This document shows, one piece after another, positions 1 through 5,898 of a stretch of DNA of 11,448 nt (within the stretch, counting starts at the first letter, position 1; every line of letters starts with the position of its first letter). This DNA comes from Spirochaetales bacterium UBA4629. Lineage in GTDB: Bacteria; Spirochaetota; Spirochaetia; Sphaerochaetales; Sphaerochaetaceae. The stretch is from the NCBI GenBank assembly GCA_002406055.1, contig DHMZ01000051.1, forward strand, positions 1 through 11,448, in the 5' to 3' direction. The notes under the pieces are model-generated. The model was not told the DNA's origin. It ran no database searches and saw only the letters and a list, made by a program, of their open reading frames with translations. Position numbers and translations under genes: made by a program.

Positions 1-414
1 ACTTAACTCTAACTCTTTCTCTTCTCTCTTATCCTTTCCTGTATAGAGTAAGAAAAACTCAGGTGCTATTAAACTCTCTATTGTCTTACTTCTATACTGA
101 AGAGCTAAGTAGTTATCAATCATCTTTGGTAACTCTTCGGCATAATAGCGAAGAAACCTAAGAAGAATATTATCTGACCATGTCGATTGTACCTCCAAGA
201 ATACTATTGTCTTATTTCTTACTGTAAAATATAGATCATTATAAATTCCAGTAGTAAAGACACTAGACATCTCTTTAAGAGTTAAATCACTATCTTTAAC
301 TGTAGTGTCTTCTGGATGAAGAGATAGATAGATTTTCTTTAAAGAATCTCCTGACCTAACTAGAGATGAGAAGAGACTGTCTTTAACAGTATGCTTAATT
401 TGATTTCTTTTCAT
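1..414 (-). CDS. Rpn family / PD-(D/E)XK nuclease-like protein (5' part, cut by window edge)
   Basis: The reading frame starts at the ATG complementary to 412-414 and stays open for 138 codons to base 1, so the C-terminus is missing. An AGGAGA ribosome-binding site lies just upstream (complement of 421-426). The protein resembles the Rpn (recombination-promoting nuclease, YhgA-like) / PDDEXK_2 group. Residues 59-63 read NDLYF, with Asp60 as the likely first acidic residue, and residues 73-78 read LEVQST, giving the E-x-Q motif (Glu74, Gln76) typical of this nuclease fold. It is followed by NILLRFLRYYAE (82-93), which matches the family's conserved N-I-x-x-R-x-x-x-Y-Y stretch. Family members are linked to DNA cleavage and RecA-independent recombination and are often called putative transposases. 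They occur in many paralogous copies in host-associated spirochaetes. The gene is divergent from the oxidoreductase operon and probably unrelated to it. Whether it is intact cannot be judged here. Confidence 0.75.
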   Translation of the reverse strand, partial: MKRNQIKHTVKDSLFSSLVRSGDSLKKIYLSLHPEDTTVKDSDLTLKEMSSVFTTGIYNDLYFTVRNKTIVFLEVQSTWSDNILLRFLRYYAEELPKMIDNYLALQYRSKTIESLIAPEFFLLYTGKDKREEKELELS

Positions 415-632
415 ACTTTTTCTCCTATATTTCTTAAGCGAAAAAAAGTGAGAAATTGTCAGCGTTTTTAAGAAAAAAGTTAAAAAATATTTTATAAGAA
501 ATAACTAAGTTTTTTAATAATTCAAAATAACTAATTATAACTCTTTGTGTAGTAAGAGAATAAAATCTTTTGTAAATTAAATTGACAAAATATATAACCA
601 TCCTTCAAAATATAATCAATAAGGAGAAAGCT
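415..632. other. AT-rich divergent intergenic region
   Basis: These 218 bases separate the divergent Rpn-like gene and the oxidoreductase gene. They are very AT-rich and hold no convincing gene, tRNA or structured RNA. The region must carry the promoters of both genes. On the plus strand the best element is TTGACA at 582-587. For the minus-strand gene there is a TATAAT (complement of 534-539) without a good -35 partner. Both start codons are preceded by clear ribosome-binding sites. Confidence 0.6.
582..616 (+). promoter_or_regulatory. Candidate promoter of the oxidoreductase/TTT operon
   Basis: A perfect -35 consensus TTGACA lies at 582-587. At normal spacing the downstream hexamers are weak (CAAAAT at 606-611, spacer 18). 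A perfect TATAAT at 611-616 lies 23 bases away, too far for standard sigma-70 geometry. A second possible pair is TTGTAA (570-575) with TATAAC (593-598), spacer 17. A promoter here is very likely given the divergent gene arrangement, but which pair is used is uncertain. Confidence 0.45.
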
Positions 633-1685
633 ATGTCAAGAAAGGTTGGCTTTGGGATTATAGGCCTTGGCGCTATTGCTGAAACACATATAAGAGCTAT
701 TGAAAACAATGATAATTGTCGTTTTATTGGAGCTTTTGACCAAGTTGAAGGTAAGGCTGAAGCTTTTTGTGCACGCCACAATTGTGGAATACCATATAGT
801 AATTTAGATGATTTTTTATCAAACCCAGATATTGAAGTTGTCACAATAGCAACACCATCTGGCTATCATCTTGAACCAGCATTAAAAGCAATCGAAAAGG
901 GTAAGAATGTTATTATTGAAAAACCAATGGAAATAACACCAGAAAGAGAAAAAATGATTTTGGATAAAGCTAAAGAAATGGGCGTTATTGCTACAGGTGT
1001 ATTCCAGTCAAGATTCTATGATGCGCCAGTTCTCATTAAAAAGGCTATTGAAGAAGGTAGATTTGGCCGCTTAACACTTGTTGATGCCCAGGTCAAATGG
1101 TTTAGAAGCCAAGAGTATTATGACTCTGGTGCTTGGAGAGGCACTTGGAAGGTTGATGGCGGAGGTGCTCTTATGAATCAATCTATCCATGCTATTGATT
1201 TATTACAGTGGTTTGTTGGAAAGGTTGATGAAGTTGAAGCATATACTGCAACTCTTAGCCATGAGCGAATTGAGGTTGAAGATACTGCAGTTGCTACAGT
1301 TAAGTTTGAAAATGGTGCTCTTGGTGTTATTGAAGGCTCCACAAGTGTATATCCAGGATTCTTAAAGAAAATTGAAATTAGTGGCACAGAAGGTTCTGTT
1401 GTGTTAGAAGAGGAAGCGCTTAAAGTTTGGTCCTTCAAGAATGAGACTGAAGAAGACGAGAAGATACGACGGGAATTCTTCAATAAAAATGAATTTGGTG
1501 GTGGAGCATCAGACCCTAAGTCCATTAACACTCTTGGTCACGAAAGAGAATTTCATGATTTAGCAGATGCAATTATAAATAAGCGTGAGCCAAAGGTTTC
1601 TGGAGAATCTGCATCTGAAGCTGTAAAAATTATCACAGCAATCTATGAAAGTGCAAGAATTGGTAAAAGTGTAAAAGTAAAATAA
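633..1685 (+). CDS. Gfo/Idh/MocA family NAD(P)-dependent oxidoreductase
   Basis: This 350-residue cytoplasmic dehydrogenase matches the usual family length of 330-390. The N-terminal Rossmann fold shows GxGxxA at residues 11-16 (GLGAIA). The EKP motif at 96-98 places the likely catalytic Lys97. In the C-terminal Gfo/Idh domain, GGGALMNQSIHAID (176-189) supplies the probable catalytic His186; the Asp found four residues before this His in inositol dehydrogenases is Asn182 here, as in many sugar dehydrogenases of the family. The start is ATG 633, with AAGGAG at 621-626. An in-frame TTG at 582 would add 17 residues but lies inside a probable -35 box and has no ribosome-binding site. Stop and tctC start are 13 bases apart, so the gene is the first of the TTT operon. 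It probably oxidises or reduces a hydroxyl or keto group of the imported compound or a product of it. Family members act on inositol, sugars, sugar acids and nucleotide sugars, and the substrate cannot be told from the sequence. Confidence 0.9.
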   Translation: MSRKVGFGIIGLGAIAETHIRAIENNDNCRFIGAFDQVEGKAEAFCARHNCGIPYSNLDDFLSNPDIEVVTIATPSGYHLEPALKAIEKGKNVIIEKPMEITPEREKMILDKAKEMGVIATGVFQSRFYDAPVLIKKAIEEGRFGRLTLVDAQVKWFRSQEYYDSGAWRGTWKVDGGGALMNQSIHAIDLLQWFVGKVDEVEAYTATLSHERIEVEDTAVATVKFENGALGVIEGSTSVYPGFLKKIEISGTEGSVVLEEEALKVWSFKNETEEDEKIRREFFNKNEFGGGASDPKSINTLGHEREFHDLADAIINKREPKVSGESASEAVKIITAIYESARIGKSVKVK

Positions 1686-1698
1686 AAAGGAGAAATAT

Positions 1699-2661
1699 AT
1701 GAAAAAGTTTTTAGTAGTTTTATTAGCTATCGCTTTAGTAGCTACTTCACTCTTTGCTCAGGGTGCAAGTGAAGTTAGTTCTTATCCATCAAAGACTGTA
1801 GAAGCAACAGTTGGTTGGTCTGCAGGTGGTGGTGGAGATATTGTATTTAGAGCTCTTGCTGAAGTTTTTCCAAAGTATGCTAATGGTCAGACAATGGTTA
1901 TCAAGAATGTTGCAGGTGCTTCTGGTATCACAGGTGCTGTTGAATTCTTAGATGCTCCAGCTGATGGTTATGCAATTATGCATTGGAATAATGCAACAAT
2001 GGCTAAGACACATCTTTCAGATACACCTATCACAGGTGCAGATACATTCAAAACTGTCTGTCAGATAGTTTCTTCTTACAACTATCTTGTTGTAAAGGCA
2101 GATTCTAAGTATCAGACACTTAATGATTTAATCAGCGATGTAAAGGCTAACCCTAAGACAATTACATGTGGTAATGCTGGTGCTCAGGGTGGTAACCACC
2201 TTGCTGCTTTACTCTTTGAGCAGGCTACAGGCATTGAAATGGTTCACGTTCCTTATTCAGGTGGTGGTCCAGCTATTACAGGTCTCCTCGCTGGTGAAGT
2301 TGATTGTGTTATGGCTAATGCTCCAGAAGGAATTACAAACGTTGAAAACGGACAGCTCAGAATTCTTGCTGTATTCTCTGAAAACAGATATTCATCTTTC
2401 CCAGAAGTTCCAACAGCTAAGGAAGAGGGTGTAGATTGTGTACTTCCTCAGTGGAGAACTGTTGTTGTTCCAAAAGATACTCCAGAGCAAATTGTTGAAA
2501 AGCTTGCTGCTATCATCAAGTCTTGCTGCGAAGACACAACATTTATCGACAAAATGACAAGTTTAAGTGTTGAGGTTACATATAAGAACCCAGCTGAAGC
2601 AACAGCATTCATGAAGAGTGAAGATGCTAGATTCGCTGAACTTGCAAAGACCCTTAAGTAG
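1699..2661 (+). CDS. tctC: TTT-family solute-binding protein (TctC / Bug family)
   Basis: This 320-residue periplasmic receptor belongs to the tripartite tricarboxylate transporter family, which captures organic carboxylates for the TctA/TctB permease. An N-terminal signal peptide is clear: MKK, a hydrophobic core (4-18), then LFAQ-GASE, with cleavage near residue 20-22. No Cys follows, so it is a soluble periplasmic protein rather than a lipoprotein. Family landmarks are the first ligand loop GWSAGGGGD (39-47), VAGASGITG (71-79), GNAGAQGGNH (158-167) and HVPYSGGGPA (183-192). Length matches the Bug family. The start ATG has AAGGAG about six bases upstream. The gene lies between the oxidoreductase and tctB and is followed directly by a GC-rich hairpin that probably lets it be expressed above the membrane subunits. 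Bug proteins bind varied acids (citrate, glutamate, aromatic acids, nicotinate), so the ligand is unknown. Confidence 0.95.
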   Translation: MKKFLVVLLAIALVATSLFAQGASEVSSYPSKTVEATVGWSAGGGGDIVFRALAEVFPKYANGQTMVIKNVAGASGITGAVEFLDAPADGYAIMHWNNATMAKTHLSDTPITGADTFKTVCQIVSSYNYLVVKADSKYQTLNDLISDVKANPKTITCGNAGAQGGNHLAALLFEQATGIEMVHVPYSGGGPAITGLLAGEVDCVMANAPEGITNVENGQLRILAVFSENRYSSFPEVPTAKEEGVDCVLPQWRTVVVPKDTPEQIVEKLAAIIKSCCEDTTFIDKMTSLSVEVTYKNPAEATAFMKSEDARFAELAKTLK

Positions 2662-2679
2662 AATATAGCTACTGTTGTT

Positions 2680-2709
2680 GGCCGGGGGCAAAATCCCGGC
2701 CTTTATTTA
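2680..2709 (+). terminator. GC-rich hairpin with T-tract between tctC and tctB (attenuating or partial terminator)
   Basis: GGCCGGG (2680-2686) pairs perfectly with CCCGGCC (2695-2701) around an 8-base loop, followed by TTTATTT. The stem is strikingly GC-rich for this AT-rich region. It begins 18 bases after the tctC stop, and tctB follows 26 bases after the stem. Because tctBA are needed for transport and no obvious promoter lies between, it is best read as an intra-operonic attenuator or 3'-stabilising hairpin. It would raise binding-protein levels over permease levels. Confidence 0.8.
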
Positions 2710-2727
2710 GATTTACAGGAGAAAAGA

Positions 2728-3195
2728 ATGAAGGATACAAAAAAAGCAGCTGACTTTTGGATTTCCCTTATTGTTATTGTGGTGAGTATTATTCTCTTCA
2801 TTAACGCTAGTAATATGCCACAATCTAGTAGAGGAATAGGCCCAGGAGATTATCCAAAGGTAATATGTGCAGTTCTCTTTGTGCTAGGCCTTATACAGCT
2901 TGTTGTTACAGTAATAGAATGTAAGGGAATTCCTCTTATTGATTTTAGTTCTATTAATAAAAAATATTTATTGCGTGCATTAATAATGTTGGCTTTAACA
3001 CTGCTTTATTATTATTTGCTTAAGCCAGTTGGCTTCTTAATTACAACACCAATATATCTTTTTGCATCGTTCATTCTTTTTGGATATAAGAGAAAGCTAA
3101 AAGGAGCAGTAATTGCCCTTATTTTCTCTATTGCTGTTTATTTTCTATTCACAAAAGTCTTCTTGGTTATTCTTCCAAGAGGAATATTAGGTTAG
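2728..3195 (+). CDS. tctB: TTT-family small membrane subunit (TctB)
   Basis: This 155-residue integral membrane protein has the size and pattern of TctB: four hydrophobic segments at about residues 11-26, 46-63, 86-102 and 105-150, the last long enough for two close passes. The loop after the first segment (residues 30-46) carries GIGPGDYPK. The pattern G-x-G-P-x-x-[FY]-P after the first helix is a usual landmark of TctB proteins. An AGGAGA ribosome-binding site lies six bases before the ATG. The stop is nine bases before tctA. TctB is required with TctA for uptake, although its exact role is not known. Sequence conservation in this subunit is weak in general, so position between tctC and tctA is a large part of the assignment. 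Confidence 0.9.
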   Translation: MKDTKKAADFWISLIVIVVSIILFINASNMPQSSRGIGPGDYPKVICAVLFVLGLIQLVVTVIECKGIPLIDFSSINKKYLLRALIMLALTLLYYYLLKPVGFLITTPIYLFASFILFGYKRKLKGAVIALIFSIAVYFLFTKVFLVILPRGILG

Positions 3196-3204
3196 GAGGG
3201 AAAA

Positions 3205-4707
3205 ATGTTTGCACATTTAATGAGTGGTTTTGCTAATGTTTTCATGCCTTTTAATCTATTGATGGCTGTATTTGGTACAACTGTTGGTATTATAGTTGGG
3301 GCTCTTCCAGGACTAAGCGGTTCAACAGGAATAATTCTCCTCCTCCCTCTTGTTTATCGTTTAGATGCTTCCGCTGCTTTAGTTTTACTTTGTGGTCTAT
3401 TTTGTGGCAGTATGTATGGAGGTTCTATTGCAGCAATACTCCTAAATACTCCAGGCACCCCTAGCGCAACAGCAACACTTCTGGATGGATATCCTATGAA
3501 CCAGAAGGGCGAAGCAGGACGAGCACTTGGAATCTCGACTGTTTCTTCGTTTATTGGTGGTTTAATCTCCTCTATTTGTCTTGCACTAATTGCCCCTCAA
3601 CTTGCAAAGGTAGCACTTTCTTTTACTTCCCCTGATTTCTTCTCTTTGTCTCTATTCGGTTTAGCCATTATGGCTAGTACAAATAAGAGTGTAATAAAGG
3701 GGCTTATTTCTGGATTTGTTGGACTCCTTATCTCAACAGTTGGAGTTGATTCTGTTGCAGGTATAGATCGCTTTACTTTTGGAAACTATAAGTTAATGAG
3801 AGGCCTTCAGCTTCTTCCTGTTCTTATTGGTGTTTTTGCTCTTAGTGAGGTCTTAACAGTCGTTCAGAAGGGAGGCGAAAGAGAAGGTAGCGCTGCTAAT
3901 CAGAAGCTTGGCAGAGTTGTTCCAACATCTTCAGACTTTAAAGCTTTACTGCTTTCAGCAATTATTGGTGGTTTCATTGGAGTATTTATCGGCATTATTC
4001 CTGGTACAGGTGGAGCTATTTCTTGTTTCTTAGCTTATCAAGTTGTAAAGAGAATTAGCAAGCATCCAGATGATTTTGGTACAGGTATTCCAGAAGGAAT
4101 TGCAGCTCCTGAGTCATCAAACAATGGAACAACAGGAGGCGCATTAATTCCTATGCTATGCTTAGGTGTTCCAGGAGACACAGTTACTTCTGTTATGCTT
4201 GGCGCATTGACTCTTATTGGAGTAAAGCCAGGGCCTCAACTCTTTGTTGAACCAGAAGGCATAACAATCGTTTATGCAATTTTGGCAGGAATGATTGTAA
4301 TTCAGTTCATAATGCTTATTGTGGGCTTAGGCTGTGCTAAGGTTTCTCCATATATATTGAAGATTCCTCAGACTCTGTTACTGCCTTTAATTGCAGCTTT
4401 CTGTATAGTTGGAGCATATTCTAATGCCAATAACCTTTTTGATGTCTTAATTGCAATTATATTTGGTGTAATTGGTTTTGGTATGAAAAAGTTTGGCTAT
4501 CCTGGTGCGCCTTTAGTATTAGGAATAGTACTTGGTCCAATAGCAGAATCGAACTTAAATAGAGCATTAATCCTTTCAAATAACAGTTGGACTACATTCA
4601 TTACACATCCAATTAGTTGTGTTTTCTTAGTTGTCTCTGTAGTCTTAATTGTTTATTCATTGGTTAATAATATAAAGAAAGATAAAGAAGGGGAAAAAAG
4701 TAAATGA
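3205..4707 (+). CDS. tctA: TTT-family large permease subunit (TctA)
   Basis: This 500-residue polytopic membrane protein has the standard TctA length and two related halves. The first half carries GALPGLSGSTG (32-42) and then YGGSIAAILLNTPGTPSATA (71-90), followed by the DGYP motif (94-97). The second half repeats the theme with FIGIIPGTGGAIS (261-273), the PEGIAAPESSNNG loop (296-308) and GALIPMLCLGVPGD (312-325). Hydrophobic segments consistent with about 12 helices cover the rest, and the tail is short and Lys/Glu-rich. The protein forms the translocation path for the carboxylate delivered by TctC, driven by an ion gradient. A strong AGGAGGG site precedes the ATG. The stop overlaps the start of the M24-fold gene (ATGA, 4704-4707), which points to translational coupling and ties that enzyme to the transporter. 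Confidence 0.96.
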   Translation: MFAHLMSGFANVFMPFNLLMAVFGTTVGIIVGALPGLSGSTGIILLLPLVYRLDASAALVLLCGLFCGSMYGGSIAAILLNTPGTPSATATLLDGYPMNQKGEAGRALGISTVSSFIGGLISSICLALIAPQLAKVALSFTSPDFFSLSLFGLAIMASTNKSVIKGLISGFVGLLISTVGVDSVAGIDRFTFGNYKLMRGLQLLPVLIGVFALSEVLTVVQKGGEREGSAANQKLGRVVPTSSDFKALLLSAIIGGFIGVFIGIIPGTGGAISCFLAYQVVKRISKHPDDFGTGIPEGIAAPESSNNGTTGGALIPMLCLGVPGDTVTSVMLGALTLIGVKPGPQLFVEPEGITIVYAILAGMIVIQFIMLIVGLGCAKVSPYILKIPQTLLLPLIAAFCIVGAYSNANNLFDVLIAIIFGVIGFGMKKFGYPGAPLVLGIVLGPIAESNLNRALILSNNSWTTFITHPISCVFLVVSVVLIVYSLVNNIKKDKEGEKSK

Positions 4708-5789
4708 AAAAGGAATTAGAAATAAAACTTAAAAGACTAAGAGCTTTAATGAAAAATGATGGCTATGATGCTATCTATCTTAAAGGACAAGATAACTTTG
4801 CTTGGCTTACATGTGGAGGAAGAAACTATGTAGGTATGGGAGCAACAGGAAACTGTGGACTATTGATTACTCCAACTAAGTTGTATGCAATTACTAATAA
4901 CATTGAGGCTCCTAGGATGATAAAAGAAGAAAAGTTAGAGGAGTTGGGCTTTACTGTTTTGTATGGCGTATGGCATGACACAACTTTTGAAACTAAGACT
5001 CTTTCTTCTCTTGTTCCATCTTTAAACATAGGGTACGACACCTCAAATGCGCAAAAGGCAATTCAAAAGCTTAGATTCAGCTTAACAGAAGAAGAAGTTG
5101 AACGTTACATTGAGCTCGGTACAGATGCATCTTGGGCTATGGAAGAGAGTGGCGCAATGGTCGAAAAGGGTATAAGCGAATATGAAATAGCTGGTCTTAT
5201 TATCGATAATATGGAGAAGAAAGGGCTTGAGATTCTTTCTTGCATGGTTGCTGCTGATGAGAGAATCTCTCTATTCAGGCATCCTCTTCCAACAAATAAG
5301 AGAGTAGAAAATAGAGTTCAAATTGGTGGTAATTTTAGACGCAATGGTCTTGTTGTTTGTCTCACTCGTTATGTCTACTTATCTTCTCCGACTGAAGATA
5401 TATTGAAGCAATATGAGGATAATCAGATAATAGATTGCACATATATTGCCTCTTCTTTACCAGGTAACACATTTGTAAGTGCTCTTGAAAAAGGTAGAGC
5501 AAAATACGAAGAACTTGGCTATAAAGATGAGTTCGATAAACATCATCAGGGAGGTCCAATTGGCTATCAAGGACGTGACTATCGTGTTGACTTTAACACT
5601 CCTGGACTAATAGAGCCTAATCAGGCTTTCTGTTGGAATCCTTCTATTACAGGAACAAAGAGTGAAGATACATATGTTCTTACTACTAATGGACCAGTTG
5701 CTATAACAAAGCCTGTCTTGTTTCCGAAAAAAGAATTTAAAGTAGATGGCTTTACCTTTATTCGACCAGCTTTCTTAGTGAAGAATTGA
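4704..5789 (+). CDS. M24 / creatinase-fold protein with degenerate metal site
   Basis: This 361-residue protein has the two-domain plan of Xaa-Pro peptidases, prolidase and creatinase: an N-terminal creatinase-like domain (about 1-125) and a C-terminal pita-bread domain (about 130-345). Aligned by eye to M24 metal-ligand motifs, the first Asp is Gly208, the second Asp is Cys219 (before the conserved TR, 221-222), the GHGIG His is Gly284 (in HHQGGPIGY, 280-288) and the first Glu is Asn312 (WNPSITGTKSED, 311-322). Only the last Glu (Glu321) remains. His193 (FRHPLP) fits the conserved catalytic His. The family is therefore clear, but a dinuclear metallopeptidase is unlikely. Creatinase is a metal-independent hydrolase of this fold and is a better model. 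The HHQGG and NPSITGTKSED signatures suggest a recognised M24-like subfamily rather than random decay. The gene overlaps tctA by four bases and ends the operon before a strong terminator, so it probably acts on the imported carboxylate. The substrate is unknown. Confidence 0.82.
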   Translation: MKKELEIKLKRLRALMKNDGYDAIYLKGQDNFAWLTCGGRNYVGMGATGNCGLLITPTKLYAITNNIEAPRMIKEEKLEELGFTVLYGVWHDTTFETKTLSSLVPSLNIGYDTSNAQKAIQKLRFSLTEEEVERYIELGTDASWAMEESGAMVEKGISEYEIAGLIIDNMEKKGLEILSCMVAADERISLFRHPLPTNKRVENRVQIGGNFRRNGLVVCLTRYVYLSSPTEDILKQYEDNQIIDCTYIASSLPGNTFVSALEKGRAKYEELGYKDEFDKHHQGGPIGYQGRDYRVDFNTPGLIEPNQAFCWNPSITGTKSEDTYVLTTNGPVAITKPVLFPKKEFKVDGFTFIRPAFLVKN

Positions 5790-5797
5790 AGTAGATT

Positions 5798-5830
5798 ATG
5801 GGAGAAAAGTTCTCCCATTTTTTAATTTTA
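5798..5830 (+). terminator. Intrinsic terminator of the oxidoreductase/TTT/M24 operon
   Basis: A perfect 9-bp stem, ATGGGAGAA (5798-5806) with TTCTCCCAT (5810-5818), closes a 3-base loop and runs into six T residues (5818-5823) and a further AATTTTA. It starts nine bases after the stop of the M24-fold gene. This is a classic rho-independent terminator and marks the boundary between the two plus-strand operons. Confidence 0.93.
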
Positions 5831-5898
5831 GTGTAGTTTTTCTGTATAAAGTTCCTTTTCTGTTTACGTAAAAAGGAAAATATTAATAATTATCCTTG
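5831..5898 (+). promoter_or_regulatory. Efflux operon promoter region with 8-bp inverted repeat
   Basis: TATAAA at 5845-5850 is a possible -10 box, but no good -35 lies at 16-18 bases. TTCCTTTT (5852-5859) and AAAAGGAA (5871-5878) form a perfect 8-bp inverted repeat with an 11-base centre. The repeat would overlap or follow the transcription start if TATAAA is used. It could be a repressor operator or a 5' leader hairpin. Its right arm holds the only AAGGA-like ribosome-binding sequence in the region, though that lies about 20 bases from the start codon. Confidence 0.4.

Noticed and set aside
431..474. TTCTTAA / TTAAGAA inverted repeat upstream of the Rpn-like gene
   Set aside because: Arms are only 7 bp, AT-rich and separated by 30 bases; this is expected by chance in such AT-rich sequence.
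611..616. Perfect TATAAT as the -10 box of the oxidoreductase promoter
   Set aside because: It is 23 bases from TTGACA, and transcription from it would begin inside or after the ribosome-binding site, so it is not preferred, although it cannot be excluded.
605..1531. Minus-strand open frames at 605-844 and 1178-1531 inside the oxidoreductase gene
   Set aside because: They lie wholly antisense to a gene with clear family motifs, lack ribosome-binding sites and recognisable domains, and have the composition expected of shadow frames.
2168..2434. Plus-strand 88-codon frame inside tctC
   Set aside because: It is a shifted frame of the binding-protein gene, Leu-rich only because of the codon pattern of that gene, with no independent evidence.
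2680..2709. Reading the tctC-tctB hairpin as the end of the operon
   Set aside because: tctB and tctA follow directly in the canonical order, with good ribosome-binding sites and no visible new promoter, so full termination would leave the transporter incomplete.
4704..5789. Naming the M24-fold protein Xaa-Pro aminopeptidase (pepP)
   Set aside because: Fold and length fit, but four of five expected metal ligands appear substituted, so the enzymatic name is not supported.
4826..5818. Minus-strand frames overlapping the M24-fold gene and its terminator
   Set aside because: Antisense shadows with no motif; one would read through the terminator hairpin.
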